DNA from: Clostridia bacterium
GTDB taxonomy: Bacteria > Bacillota > Clostridia > Christensenellales > Aristaeellaceae
NCBI GenBank assembly: GCA_017552615.1
Contig: JAFZPI010000041.1
Span: forward strand, 1 to 64,000
Reading direction: 5' to 3'
Length of the DNA stretch: 64,000 nt
Shown: positions 34,279-44,300 of the stretch, piece after piece
Layout: each line of letters opens with the position of its first letter
Position numbering within the stretch: the stretch's first letter is position 1
Program-made: the position numbers and the translations under genes
Notes under the pieces: generated by a model
The model's input: only the letters and a program-made list of their open reading frames with translations
The model's database searches: none
Told to the model about the DNA's origin: nothing

Positions 34279-34806
34279 GTGCGCCAAAAAGCAACTGAGC
34301 GCATGGTTCTGTCCGCGCTCTTTGCGGCTCTGACAGCCGTGTGCGCACAGGTCATCATCCCGGTCGGTGTGGTGCCGGTTTCTCTCTCCCTTCTGCCTGT
34401 CCTCCTCTGCGGCGCGCTGCTTCGCCCGTGGGACGCCGTCATCGCCATGGGAACTTACCTGCTGATGGGTCTTTTCGGTCTCCCCGTCTTCACAGGTCTC
34501 CAGGGCGGCCCGGGGAAACTCCTCGGCCCTACAGGCGGCTATATCCTCGGGTACATTCCGTGTGCTGTACTGATCGCTCTGATTTCACAGAAAAATCGTT
34601 CCCTCCCCCGCATTATCATCGGCATGGCTGTCGGAGTCTTCACCTGCTATCTGTTTGGCACGCTTTGGTATACCGTCAGCGCCGGCCAGAGTTTCTGGGC
34701 CGCTTTGTCGGTGTGCGTTTTCCCCTTCATCCTGTTTGACGCAGGAAAAATCGTCCTCGCCACCCTGCTCAGCCACAGACTGGTGAAGGCAGGGTTTGGG
34801 ATATGA
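34279..34806 (+). CDS. bioY: Biotin transporter S-component BioY
   Basis: 175 residues from the GTG at 34279, which stands 8 nt after AGAAAGGG; ATG at 34273 is too close to that box. Six hydrophobic helices. Conserved BioY features include RMVLSALFAALTAVCAQVII, VPVSLSLLPVLLCGALL and GGPGKLLGPTGGYILGYIPC. BioY is the substrate-binding part of an ECF transporter; no energising EcfAT genes are in the window, so shared ECF modules are expected. The operator upstream ties expression to biotin. Confidence 0.92.
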   Translation: MRQKATERMVLSALFAALTAVCAQVIIPVGVVPVSLSLLPVLLCGALLRPWDAVIAMGTYLLMGLFGLPVFTGLQGGPGKLLGPTGGYILGYIPCAVLIALISQKNRSLPRIIIGMAVGVFTCYLFGTLWYTVSAGQSFWAALSVCVFPFILFDAGKIVLATLLSHRLVKAGFGI

Positions 34807-34824
34807 TATTTCAGCTCATTTTCC

Positions 34825-34853
34825 TTGACGCTATTGACAAATAAAGCTATAAT
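34825..34853 (+). promoter_or_regulatory. Promoter of the exported protein at 34920
   Basis: TTGACG (34825-34830), 17 bp, TATAAT (34848-34853). The leader is about 60 nt and AT-rich. Confidence 0.8.
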
Positions 34854-34919
34854 CAAAATGTCCATTTTGAGACACATTTAAATCGTTTTAGTTCTCGGGA
34901 AAAGAAAGGATGGATTCCT

Positions 34920-36242
34920 GTGAGAAAAATGGTATCATTGGTTCTTTTGTTGTTTGTGCTGATTCTGCTTCCTTGTTTGGTAACTGCAGATGAGACTATG
35001 AATCCAACGCGCGTTCGCTATGTACCCGCCCCCGCTGAAGCTCTCACTGATAGCACATCCTATGTATGCGCTGCTACTGCTGACGGTCGTAATCTGCTAA
35101 TTTACGGAAGCGAGCTTCGCCTTTGGGATACCCAGGACCATATGCAAATACCGCTGGTGTTTTCGTCTCAACCGGAAATCATGAGCGAAACAGTTGAATC
35201 TTTGACCCAATATCAGTTTTACCAGGACAGTCGCAATCAGTTCTTTACGACCAGTGAAGAATACCAGGAAGCTTTGATTGAGTGGACAGAAGGTGTTAAT
35301 GCGCGTATTGAGAGCATCCTGAAGAGAGATAATACCTCAGCAATCCAGACGCTGGAGCAATTGGAAAAACTATTTCCTGGTTTGATAGAATTTAATGTCC
35401 GAGATGTAAACGATCACTATGCAATTATTGTGTCATCAATTGGCACCTTTTCAGTTGATCTGTTAACCGGCGATTGCCTGTTTCTGACGACGGGGCCAGC
35501 CTATGCTGTTGCTCTTAACAAAGATCACGTTTTCTTTTACGGCTCATACGAAGATAACTATTCGTTGTTCTCCGTGGATTTGGTCAAGAGACAGTTCCAA
35601 GCTTTGGATATTAACGACTATGATCTATCCTTTAGGAATTTTATGGCTCGTTCCGATAAAAGAGGAAAGACCTGGCTTATGGGGTATAACGGTTGGTATC
35701 CAACCAACGATGAGGAACTTGAAGCCTTCAGACTAAATATGATCGAAATATTCAGTGGCAATACATGGCAGATATCCTTGCCTCGGGCATATTGGGATCG
35801 TTTTCTTGGTGTCTCCTCTCTTGACCGTTCCATGATAACCGGAGACGGAAATCATGTACTACTCTATAGTGCAAACATGCCAGTTCTCTTTGTGATGGTT
35901 GATCTCACGGACGGATCAAGCTTGTGGCACGACGATACCCTTTCAAAATCTGCTGATTCCACTCTTCTCAAACCTATCAGTGCGCTGGAAAACTGCTTTG
36001 TCTGCTACCGCCCTTCCGATGAATGCTTGGTTCTTCTGGATCCCGAAACCGGCGATGCAACACCCCTCACTTTCGAGATGCGCTCAGACGACATGCCGGC
36101 ACAATACAGGGATGCCGGCAGTATTGGTATTCATTCCGGAAAAGTTTGGACCACCATTACCAGCAGAATGCTGCGGAATGCCAATGGCAACAGTTGCGGT
36201 ATGGTTTTCGGTTCTATGCCCGGGTATCTTGTACTGGAATAA
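34920..36242 (+). CDS. Exported protein of unknown function, beta-propeller-like
   Basis: 440 residues, GTG start behind AAGAAAGGA. A signal peptide is clear (MRKMVSLVLLLFVLILLPCL, cleavage near VTA-DE). The mature part is a series of short strand-turn segments such as LLIYGSELRLWDT, FFYGSYEDNYSLFSVDL and CLVLLDPETGDATPL, resembling the blades of PQQ/WD-like propellers, but no named domain is recognised. The coding sequence is clearly more AT-rich than its neighbours, which suggests a separate origin. It has its own strong promoter. Confidence 0.7.
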   Translation: MRKMVSLVLLLFVLILLPCLVTADETMNPTRVRYVPAPAEALTDSTSYVCAATADGRNLLIYGSELRLWDTQDHMQIPLVFSSQPEIMSETVESLTQYQFYQDSRNQFFTTSEEYQEALIEWTEGVNARIESILKRDNTSAIQTLEQLEKLFPGLIEFNVRDVNDHYAIIVSSIGTFSVDLLTGDCLFLTTGPAYAVALNKDHVFFYGSYEDNYSLFSVDLVKRQFQALDINDYDLSFRNFMARSDKRGKTWLMGYNGWYPTNDEELEAFRLNMIEIFSGNTWQISLPRAYWDRFLGVSSLDRSMITGDGNHVLLYSANMPVLFVMVDLTDGSSLWHDDTLSKSADSTLLKPISALENCFVCYRPSDECLVLLDPETGDATPLTFEMRSDDMPAQYRDAGSIGIHSGKVWTTITSRMLRNANGNSCGMVFGSMPGYLVLE

Positions 36243-36273
36243 GCGACGTCATAGAAACCGCCAATATGTCCGA

Positions 36274-36302
36274 TTGACAACTCTCTCCGGGTTTGCTACA
36301 CT
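36274..36302 (+). promoter_or_regulatory. Promoter of the GtrA-like gene
   Basis: TTGACA (36274-36279), 17 bp, TACACT (36297-36302). It leaves a 16-nt leader that holds the GGAGG box before the ATG at 36325. Confidence 0.75.
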
Positions 36303-36324
36303 TGGCGCGTCCCGGAGGTGACAC

Positions 36325-36819
36325 ATGATGCAAGAGAAAAAAGACTCCTCGCGTCTGAGCGAGGTTATCCGGTTTGTGGTGACGGGGGGCGTGTGCACCC
36401 TGATCGAGTGGGGCCTCTTTGCCCTGCTGGTCAAGGTCTTCGGCGAAGGCGTGGATTCGCTGATCCCGACCGCCATCGCGTTCCTGATTTCGACGGTCGT
36501 CAATTATCTGATCTGCTACTACTGGGTTTTCAAAGGCGCCAAGGACAGCGGCGACCTCGCGAAACTCGGATTTTTCGTGACAAGCCTGATCGGCCTGGGC
36601 CTGAACGCCCTGCTGATGCTGCTGTTCCGGGCGGTATTTGGCGAGGACAAGATCCTGTTTACCGTCTTCGGGTTTGAGCTCAAGATGGTCCACGTGAACA
36701 AAGCGTTCTCCACCCTCCTGGTGATGGTCTGGAATTATATTACCAAGAAGGCCATCCTCCAGTCCTCCGCCATGCAAAAACTGGCGGATAAACTCAAAAG
36801 CAGAAAACAGAATCAGTAA
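36325..36819 (+). CDS. GtrA family membrane protein
   Basis: 164 residues with four predicted membrane helices. The family start RFVVTGGVCTLIEWGLFALL, the motif FLISTVVNYLICYYWVFKG, and WNYITKKAIL at the end match GtrA/DPMS-TM proteins, which are thought to flip polyprenyl-linked sugars for surface glycans. The two adjacent ATGs (36325 and 36328) are equally possible starts. No linked glucosyltransferase is seen. Confidence 0.85.
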   Translation: MMQEKKDSSRLSEVIRFVVTGGVCTLIEWGLFALLVKVFGEGVDSLIPTAIAFLISTVVNYLICYYWVFKGAKDSGDLAKLGFFVTSLIGLGLNALLMLLFRAVFGEDKILFTVFGFELKMVHVNKAFSTLLVMVWNYITKKAILQSSAMQKLADKLKSRKQNQ

Positions 36820-36901
36820 ATTTCTTCAGGCTCGGAAGAATCTGCCTCTCAGGATCGTTCCATGAGTGACGGGAAATGATCCCGCGAAAGGAGATATGAC
36901 C

Positions 36902-37528
36902 ATGAAGAAGCTTCTTGCCATCCTGATGATCCTGTGCTGCTGCCTCGTGAGCCTCGCGGCGGCGGAAGACGCCATTCCCACCCCCTATGCCCCGGTGCTG
37001 GAGCAAGTCCGAAAGGCGCTGGCCGGCGACGAGGACATCCTGATGGATGACGATTTCAACTCCGCGCTCTACTATCTCCCCCTCTACGACGGAACCGGCA
37101 TCGGTTGGGCGCTGATGGACCTGGATGGTGACGGCAGCGACGAGCTGCTTCTCGGCGAGGTTGGCAACAGCGAGTGGATCGACGGAAGCATTCTGGACAT
37201 CTGGACCATCCGCGACGGGCAGGCAATCCTGCTGGGCCGAGGCTGGGAGCGCAACCGCATGTACCTGACCGACGAGGGCGACGGCACCTACGGACTCTAC
37301 CACGAAGGTTCCAACAGTGCCTTCGAGAGTGTATGTAGCCACGGCCTGATCCGCGACGGCCAACTGGTCGATGTGACCCAGATCGACATCGTGTCCGACA
37401 TGGAAGCCGAGGACACCACCTATTATCTGAATGAGTCGATCGTCATCGACGAAGCCATCGCCGGCGAATTGATCGAATCCTGGTTTGCGCTGACGATGAC
37501 GATGGAGTTTACTCCGTTGATGCTGTGA
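36902..37528 (+). CDS. Exported protein with a calcium-loop-like motif
   Basis: 208 residues from the ATG at 36902 (AAAGGAGA upstream). Signal peptide MKKLLAILMILCCCLVSLAA with cleavage before EDA. The mature part holds ALMDLDGDGSDELLLGEVG, a D-x-D-x-D-G-x-x-D/E-L loop as in EF-hand, dockerin or FG-GAP-type repeats. A single such motif occurs, so it is not a dockerin pair. Otherwise unrecognised; it may sense or bind Ca2+. It ends just before a strong terminator. Confidence 0.72.
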   Translation: MKKLLAILMILCCCLVSLAAAEDAIPTPYAPVLEQVRKALAGDEDILMDDDFNSALYYLPLYDGTGIGWALMDLDGDGSDELLLGEVGNSEWIDGSILDIWTIRDGQAILLGRGWERNRMYLTDEGDGTYGLYHEGSNSAFESVCSHGLIRDGQLVDVTQIDIVSDMEAEDTTYYLNESIVIDEAIAGELIESWFALTMTMEFTPLML

Positions 37529-37546
37529 GTCAAAACAGAATACTAC

Positions 37547-37577
37547 AAAAACCTGCTTCGCGATGAGGCAGGTTTTT
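37547..37577. terminator. Bidirectional rho-independent terminator
   Basis: AAAAACCTGC (37547-37556) pairs with GCAGGTTTTT (37568-37577). It lies between the converging exported-protein gene and tdk and can serve both. Confidence 0.87.
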
Positions 37578-37615
37578 CAATGAACAGACGAATCAACGGA
37601 CAACAGGAGAAGCCC

Positions 37616-38194
37616 TCAATCCCCCATGTGCAGTTCCTTGAACGGTCCCAGTTCCCCGCGCTGCCAGTGCTTGCGGCAGAGGGAAACATACTGGCTGTTG
37701 CCGCCGAGGAGGATCTGGTCGCCTTCCTTGACGACCCGGCCATTGAAAACACGGGCGTTGCAGGTGGCTTTTTTGCCGCACCAGCAAATCGTCTTGACCT
37801 CTTCGATCGTATCCGCCCAGGCCATGAGCCACTGGCTGCCCTCGAAGAAGTTGCCCTGGAAGTCCGCACGCAGGCCGTAGGCGATGACGGGGATGTTCAG
37901 GTCGTCCACGATGTGTACGAGAAACTCCACCTGGGGCTTGGTCAGGAACTGGGCCTCGTCCACGATCACACAGTCGATGCCGGAGAGATCCATGGCGGGG
38001 ACCTCTTCCATAAAGACGCACTCAGTCTCCAGACCGGAGCGGGAGCGCACCGTGCGTGCGCCGTCACGGGTGTCGAGCTGGGGTTTCACCATCAGGACGC
38101 GCTGGTTGCGCTCGGTATAGTTATACTGCACCATGATGGCGTTGGCCGTCTTGGATGAACCCATCGCACCGTAGCGGAAGTAAAGCTTGGCCAT
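37616..38194 (-). CDS. tdk: Thymidine kinase
   Basis: 192 residues. P-loop YFRYGAMGSSKTANAI, the Walker B-like VIVDEAQFL, and zinc-binding cysteines in ICWCGKKATCNAR with a late C in SLCRKHW. Salvages thymidine to dTMP. Full length for the type II bacterial enzyme. A GNAT gene sits 12 bp downstream on the same strand, probably co-transcribed. Confidence 0.93.
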   Translation of the reverse strand: MAKLYFRYGAMGSSKTANAIMVQYNYTERNQRVLMVKPQLDTRDGARTVRSRSGLETECVFMEEVPAMDLSGIDCVIVDEAQFLTKPQVEFLVHIVDDLNIPVIAYGLRADFQGNFFEGSQWLMAWADTIEEVKTICWCGKKATCNARVFNGRVVKEGDQILLGGNSQYVSLCRKHWQRGELGPFKELHMGD

Positions 38195-38206
38195 GATCGT
38201 CCCTCC

Positions 38207-39007
38207 TCACATGAACAGCTGCGGGAACACCGCCGTCGTGGCGGTCTCGCTGGCACCCAGGGCCTTGCAGAGGGCCTTCTGGGGCAGAGACCGGGTGACA
38301 AAACGGGCGCCGGCCACCTGAACGCCCTCAAGGCTCAGGGTCCACAGGGCCCAGCGGCACATCGCGGTGCCGAGGCCGCGGCGGCGGAAGGGCTGGCTGA
38401 TATAGAAGGCGACCAGTTCCGCCTGCGGACCGTTGCCAGCCACGAGGATCTCCCCCGCCAGCTGGCCCGCAGAGAACAGCCCGACCGCGTGGAAGTGCTC
38501 CGTGCGCATCAGCTGCACCAGGAAGGTGGCGTCCACCTGGGAGACATCGTTGCGCTGCATCCGGTCCAGGAAGGCCATCTGCTGTTCGGGCATGTAGAGC
38601 GGCGTCAGTTCCGTGGAACAGCCCGCGGGAACCTGGACCTGTCCCTCCGGGATGGCCAGCCGCATGGCAATCTCCCGCTCGGAGCAGTTCATGCCGCTGT
38701 GGGCGTAGAAATCGATCAGCGCCTGGTTCTTCGGGTCCACACAGGTGTAGATCCGCGCCTGTTCGCCGGGATTCTGGTCCCGGAGCTGCCTGGCCCGGGC
38801 GATCAGCGCGCCGAAGAGCATGTACTGCCCGGAGCGTTCGCCCTCCGCCTGAAAGAAAATGTTGACCGGCCGGTCCGGATAGAGATGCGGATAATACTGA
38901 TAAACCACATAACCCGAGCTGATCTGGGCGCCCATGTCGTCGGTGACGAGAAAGACGTTCTCCGGCGGCTGGCCGTTCCAGTAAGCGTTGGGATGCGAAA
39001 TCTTCAT
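38207..39007 (-). CDS. GNAT family N-acetyltransferase
   Basis: 266 residues from the ATG at 39007 (AGGAGGGAG upstream). The C-terminal half has the acetyl-CoA binding motif LVAFYISQPFRRRGLGTAM (Q-x-x-R/K-x-x-G-x-G/A form). The N-terminal half (residues 1-130) also looks like a degenerate GNAT fold, with a repeated FFQAEGERSGQYMLFGALIA segment, so the protein may be a tandem GNAT. Substrate unknown. The open frame extends upstream over the xylanase gene, but that part is an antisense artefact. Confidence 0.8.
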   Translation of the reverse strand: MKISHPNAYWNGQPPENVFLVTDDMGAQISSGYVVYQYYPHLYPDRPVNIFFQAEGERSGQYMLFGALIARARQLRDQNPGEQARIYTCVDPKNQALIDFYAHSGMNCSEREIAMRLAIPEGQVQVPAGCSTELTPLYMPEQQMAFLDRMQRNDVSQVDATFLVQLMRTEHFHAVGLFSAGQLAGEILVAGNGPQAELVAFYISQPFRRRGLGTAMCRWALWTLSLEGVQVAGARFVTRSLPQKALCKALGASETATTAVFPQLFM

Positions 39008-39077
39008 CGGGAATACTCCCTCCTGGCTGCATTGGCTGCGCGCACCAAAACAGCTTGCCGCGCACAGGCCTGTTTCC

Positions 39078-39105
39078 ATTATAGCCAAACCCTGTCGCTT
39101 GTCAA
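39078..39105 (-). promoter_or_regulatory. Promoter of the GNAT-tdk unit
   Basis: Minus strand: TTGACA (39105-39100), 16 bp, TATAAT (39083-39078). Near-perfect consensus, about 70 nt ahead of the ATG at 39007. Divergent from the xylanase promoter. Confidence 0.82.
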
Positions 39106-39115
39106 TCACACGGGC

Positions 39116-39144
39116 TTGTGTTTCCGGCGAAGATGGGCTATAAT
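39116..39144 (+). promoter_or_regulatory. Promoter of the GH10 xylanase gene
   Basis: TTGTGT (39116-39121), 17 bp, TATAAT (39139-39144). The leader is about 58 nt and contains AGGAGGAG before the ATG at 39209. Confidence 0.7.
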
Positions 39145-39208
39145 GGCCGGGCCGGATCCCCGATCCGCAAACGTCGCAATTCGATTGCAAATAGGAGGAG
39201 AACCTGTC

Positions 39209-40414
39209 ATGACAAAGCGTATCATCGCCGGTATCCTGATGATGAGCCTGCTGGTGGCCTGCGGGGCCGCTGCAGCGGAGGAACTTGTCCCCATGTATGA
39301 ACTGACCGCAGCCTACGGCTTCAAGCTCGGCGCTCCGCTGTCCTTCTGGGACCTGCAGAACCAGAGCTACCTGACCGTTATCAAATCCAACTTCAACAGC
39401 ATCACGACCACCAACGAGATGAAAGCTTACTCCCTGCTGGACCAGAACGCCTCCAAGTCGAACCCCGACGGCATGCCCGGCATGAACTATTATCAGGCCG
39501 ATGCCATGGTCGGCTGGGCCCAGGAGAACGGCATCGGCGTCCGCGGCCATGTGCTGGTGTGGGATGCCTACATGACCGACTGGTTCTTCCGCGAAGACTA
39601 TGACAGCGCGAAGCCCTACGCCGACAGCGAGACCATCCGCGCCCGCACGAAGTACTACATTCATGAAGTCATGACCCACTTCGAGACCCAGTTCCCCGGC
39701 GTGGTCTACTGCTGGGACGTGGTAAACGAAGCCGTGGCGGACAATGCCGACGAATACGCCGAGGGCGACCCGCGCCACCTGCGGACCCTGCGCAGCGGAA
39801 CGACCAACCTCTTCCGCGATTTGCTGGGCGACGACTATGTGCCCTTCGCTTTCCAGTGTGCATATGAGACCCGCGAGGAGCTCGGCGCCGATATCCGCCT
39901 GTATTACAACGACTACAACGCCTATTTCCCGGAGAAGGCTCAGGCCATCCTCGCGCTGATGGAGACTGTCAACACCTATGCCACGGATGAGAACGGCGAG
40001 TACATCCGCCTGGCCGACGGCATCGGCATGCAGGGCTACATCGGCGGCTACGGCACGCAGGAAGGCTGCATGGTCCCCGAGCACATCGACATGATCCGCG
40101 ACGCCATCCTCGGCTACGCCGCGGCAGGCTTCGAAGTCCAGATCACCGAGATGGCCGTCCGCAACTTCGAGAAAGACCAGGCCGACCGCCACGTCGAATT
40201 CTACGCAAACCTCTTCCGGATGTTCGTCAGCCTGAACGGCGAAGAGGGCAACCCCCTGTGCGCCGTGTCCATCTGGGGCCTGACCGACAATCCCTATCTC
40301 CAGAAGGGCACCTACAACTATAACCTGAACAGCCCCTACGGCGGCCTCTACAACGAGCGCTATGGCCGCAAGGACGAATGGCGCGCGGTCTACGCCGTGC
40401 TCACCGGTGAATAA
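39209..40414 (+). CDS. Exported GH10 endo-beta-1,4-xylanase
   Basis: 401 residues. N-terminal export signal with a possible lipobox (SLLVAC, Cys18), so it may be a surface lipoprotein; signal peptidase I cleavage at AAA-EE is the alternative. The GH10 barrel is complete: NSITTTNEMKAYSLLD, RGHVLVWDAYMTDWFF, acid/base Glu174 in YCWDVVNEAVADNA, and nucleophile Glu314 in VQITEMAV. It cleaves internal xylan linkages. No carbohydrate-binding module is attached. A terminator follows, so the gene is monocistronic. Confidence 0.93.
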   Translation: MTKRIIAGILMMSLLVACGAAAAEELVPMYELTAAYGFKLGAPLSFWDLQNQSYLTVIKSNFNSITTTNEMKAYSLLDQNASKSNPDGMPGMNYYQADAMVGWAQENGIGVRGHVLVWDAYMTDWFFREDYDSAKPYADSETIRARTKYYIHEVMTHFETQFPGVVYCWDVVNEAVADNADEYAEGDPRHLRTLRSGTTNLFRDLLGDDYVPFAFQCAYETREELGADIRLYYNDYNAYFPEKAQAILALMETVNTYATDENGEYIRLADGIGMQGYIGGYGTQEGCMVPEHIDMIRDAILGYAAAGFEVQITEMAVRNFEKDQADRHVEFYANLFRMFVSLNGEEGNPLCAVSIWGLTDNPYLQKGTYNYNLNSPYGGLYNERYGRKDEWRAVYAVLTGE

Positions 40415-40436
40415 GTCCATAAGATATGCCCAAGTC

Positions 40437-40465
40437 AAAGGGACGTCTCACAAAGACGCCCCTTT
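40437..40465. terminator. Rho-independent terminator after the xylanase
   Basis: AAAGGGACGTCT (40437-40448) pairs with AGACGCCCCTTT (40454-40465) with one mismatch, followed by T and CAT. It also suits the converging 4Fe-4S protein gene. Confidence 0.8.
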
Positions 40466-40476
40466 TCATATTATGT

Positions 40477-41295
40477 TTACAGTGCCTTCTTCGGGCAGTT
40501 TTTCACGCATTCCATACAAAGGATGCACTCCGTGCCGTTCTTCCTGTTCCTTGAATTGTCCGTCACATCGACATCCATCGGACAGACCCGCCTGCATTTC
40601 CCGCAGGAGACGCATTTTTCCCTGTCGCATTTGACCCGGATCATCGAGAAATAGCTCATGGGCTTCAGGAACACAGTGATCGGGCAGATGTACTTGCAGA
40701 ACGCGCGGTTATCCTTGAAAGCAAACGCAAGCGCGATGCCCGCTCCGTAATAGAGCACGTTTCCGGCAATAAACGCCCAGAACATGATGCGCTCCAGGTT
40801 ACCCACGTGCGCGAGGAAGAGGGCGCCGACAAAGGCCAGCGACGCGGCAAAGGTGACATACCGGATCCAGCCGATCTTCCTGCGAGGCTGTGCCGGCACC
40901 TTGTACGGCAGGAAGTCCAGGACCATTGCCGTCCAGCAGGCATAGCCGCACCATCCGCGCCCAAAGAACAAGGGACCGAAGATCTTCGCAACGGCGTAGT
41001 GAATCGTGGCCGCTTCAAACACGCCCGTGAACAGGTAATACCAGAACCCCTCGATCTGCATGTTCTCATTGCAGATCAAGCCCAGATAGACCATCATATA
41101 CAGCCCCACAAGGAGCTGGACGACACGCCGCGCGTGCTTGTATTTCCTGATGAACAAGAACATGCCCAGCGAAACAGAAAGCCCGATATAGCTGAAATTG
41201 AACAGGTAAAAGATATTGTCTTTCGTCAACCACAGCGTAACGGCAACCGTTTCAAACACCGTCAGCATGACCGCCGGCAAAACATACTTTTTCAT
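40477..41295 (-). CDS. Membrane 4Fe-4S ferredoxin-type protein (NapH/MauN/YccM-like)
   Basis: 272 residues from the ATG at 41295, preceded by AAAGGAA. Five or so membrane helices, the motif RGWCGYACWTAMVLDFLPYK and a second FCKYICPITVF (the paired C-x3-C-P motifs of NapH-type proteins). Two C-terminal [4Fe-4S] motifs follow: CVSCGKCRRVCPMDVD and CILCMECVKNCP. Proteins of this type move electrons from quinol or flavin sites through the membrane. No reductase partner is adjacent, so its acceptor is unknown. Confidence 0.87.
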   Translation of the reverse strand: MKKYVLPAVMLTVFETVAVTLWLTKDNIFYLFNFSYIGLSVSLGMFLFIRKYKHARRVVQLLVGLYMMVYLGLICNENMQIEGFWYYLFTGVFEAATIHYAVAKIFGPLFFGRGWCGYACWTAMVLDFLPYKVPAQPRRKIGWIRYVTFAASLAFVGALFLAHVGNLERIMFWAFIAGNVLYYGAGIALAFAFKDNRAFCKYICPITVFLKPMSYFSMIRVKCDREKCVSCGKCRRVCPMDVDVTDNSRNRKNGTECILCMECVKNCPKKAL

Positions 41296-41324
41296 TGTTT
41301 TGATTCCTTTGCTTAATCTGATTC

Positions 41325-44300
41325 TCACTCTCCCGTCGCCTGTACGAACATGATCTCGGAAATGCACACGTCAGTCTTGTACTTGGAACCGGTATAAATC
41401 GCGTCAATGCGGATGCAGACGCCGGTCACGTTGGTTTGCCCCAGGAGGTCGATTACTTTCCAGTCTTTCCGGCTCTTATCGTCTTTGAGGGTCGTGGTCT
41501 TGAGCTCCCGATAGTTACCGCTGTCCGCATAGCGGACGAAGATGGTCATCTGCTTCACCCGGCTGTTGCGTGTATACTGGTCCTTGCCGTCGGTGATCTT
41601 CCAGAAGCCGTTCTTCATCCACAGTTCGTCCAGCGTGACAGGAGACGCAAATTCAAAGTAAATGTATGCCTGGCCCAGCGGGGTGGTCTTGGTAGAGAAC
41701 TGGAAGGACGTGGTCTCCTCGCCGTCGATCATGCGGATCGGCGCGTATGCGGTGGGATCGTTCTTGTTCACGATGTAGCTTGTGGCCGCTACGTTGTCGA
41801 CAGGCACCTGCATATATCCCGGTTTGCCTGGAATCGGCAGCAGGCTGCCATTGTCCGGCTCGGCGTCCTGCACAGGCAGCGTGGTGAGCGGCGGAGCGTT
41901 CTCCGCACTGTCAATCAACTCCTGGGGTGCGGAAACGCTCAGTTTATAACGCTCATATTCCACAATGGCATAAGGGAAGGCTTCCAGCCAGTCATATACG
42001 CTGTCGGAATCAGCGCCGATCTCATCCATGACGATCCGGTCCAGCTTGCGGTTCAGCGTCAGCATGCAGTTGAAATCATCACCGTAGAAGGTCATGACGC
42101 TGTCCGTCTCCTTTTCCAGCTCGCCGGAGAAAGAGCCGCCGTTGTTCAGGTTGATCTGTGCCCGGAATCCGCCGCCGTCGCGTTCGATCAGCAAGTTGGA
42201 CTCCCGGTCTCCGCTCTGTACCGTCCACACACCCAGCCAGTCCTCATCCGCCCCGGGCTGATCCGGCGTCTTCTCGTACCACATTTCCTCATATGCCGCC
42301 GGGAAATAGACGAACGTCCGGGCGTAATAATCGTTATACTCCGAGGCTTCCTCGTCTCCGTAGGCATATCCGCCGGTGAAGTTCAGCTGAAGGGAACCGT
42401 CACCGTTCTTCGCCAGCACGCCGATCAGCGCACCGTAGTCGGTCTCAAAGCGTATGCTTCCGTCTGCCTGAGGCGTCAGGGTGGCATGCAGGTTCAGGGT
42501 CCTGAGGAAGAACACTTCCGCGTGCAGCGTTTCGTCCTCATTGGGTGTGATCACCAGTTCAGACAGGGAATCGTCCCGGGTCATCCAATAACCGGTCCAG
42601 GTTGACAGGTCTGTGGATGCAGGGGCTTCCACCGTAGGTGTTTCCGGCGCAGCAGGCTGTTCTGTTGCAGGCGTTTCCGAAACATCAGACTGGCTCCCCT
42701 CGGATTGGAAACGGATGCTGGCCAGGAAATGGTCCAGGATCGCGCGTTCCTCCGTTGTCGCATACTTTGGTATATCAATGTATATGATCCGGCCAATGTC
42801 AGATTCGATATAATAGCTGATCTCAACCGAACGCTCATATTCGTAAATGTAGGTATGATGTCCGTCGATTAACGTTTCGCTGATCTGTGTGACTTCGGAG
42901 AAAATCTGTTGACCTATCTCGTCCCGGTCGATCGCAGTGATAGCTAAGATCACGGAGAGCGTCGGCGGCGACTCCAGTGTGATCATGTCATAGTCCCAAT
43001 CCCAAACGTATCCTTCCTGATACTCATTGGCATAGCGCAAAAACTCATTTGTGGGGAAATAGACCTCCCAGTCATCGGGCAACTCAAAGGTAAAACCATA
43101 TGGGGTTGCTTCGTGAACAGTGTAGCCGGAGGCCGGCGCACGGTTATACGTTTTTCCTTGATCCATCCGTAATGTGTAGTCCCTTTTTGAATTCCCGTCA
43201 ATGTCCATTTTTGCGTGAATATATACTGTTACATTCACCAACTCTTCAAGTGACCTGTATCCGTATCCGTGCCCTTGGGGTAAAACCCGGATCTCCACCG
43301 TTTCGCCCGCGGGGATCATGGGATCCTGTTCATCATATCCCAAATACAGATGCCAGAGTTTGACACCGTCAACAGAACCGTATTCATACGCTTTGTCCGC
43401 TTGCCCTTCATTGAGCCAGATATCATGGTCCAGTTTGTTGGTTACAGACAGCCAGTATTGCACATACGAGCCGCTGACAAGCACAGCATGATCACAAACC
43501 TCCTTGCCCAGGTTTACGATCGTCAAGACATCATCATCCACCAACACTTCCCCGTCGCCGGTGTAAGGCGCAGGGACAGAAGGCACACCCGTCGTTTCCG
43601 GAGGTTCCTTGGCCACCGGCACGGGTTCCAGGTCAGGTGCGGGAGGCAGGGAGGGATCGGCGAAGAAGCCCCAGCCGTCATCCCGGGTCAGGGTGATGTA
43701 GTGGGAATAGTCTTCCCACTCATCGTAGGTACCGCCGATCTCATCTCTCACCATCTCGGGGATCTCGTCATTGCCCGTACCCGGCAGGGTCAGGCGCAGA
43801 TAATCCCGGTCATAGATAGGAGCGTTGTCATAGAGGATCGTCTCCCCGTATTCACTGACGGCCTCGGTGCCGGGTTCCTGCTCGGTGACCAGGTCTTCCA
43901 CCCACAGTCCATAGACTGAATCACCCCATTGCTCGGTCCCGGACGGAATGAATTTTCCGGAGAAGGAGACTTCGTAAATCACCTCGTCCCCGGCATCTTC
44001 GTCATAGTAATACCCGGTGAAGCTTCCGTCCGGGCTGACGTTCAGCCGTCCTTCCCAGGCTCCGGCGCCGGAGGCAGCGATGAGCGGGGTTTGACTGAGG
44101 AGATCGAACAGCCTTTGGACTTCTTCGGCGGGAATGGGAGGCGTTCCGTCCATCGCATCATCCGGTTCAAATTCTATATCAGGCTGGGTTGTTTCAGGCG
44201 TTTCAGCCGACGCAGGAATTTCTTCGCCCTCGATCCATTCGCCGTCGGAGCAGAGAACACGCAGGCCTTCGACTTCCCGGTACAGCCAGGTGGAGTAATC

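Noticed and set aside
39008..40438. Upstream extension of the GNAT frame over the xylanase gene
   Set aside because: A strong promoter and ribosome binding site sit before the ATG at 39007, and the extension is antisense to the GH10 catalytic domain.
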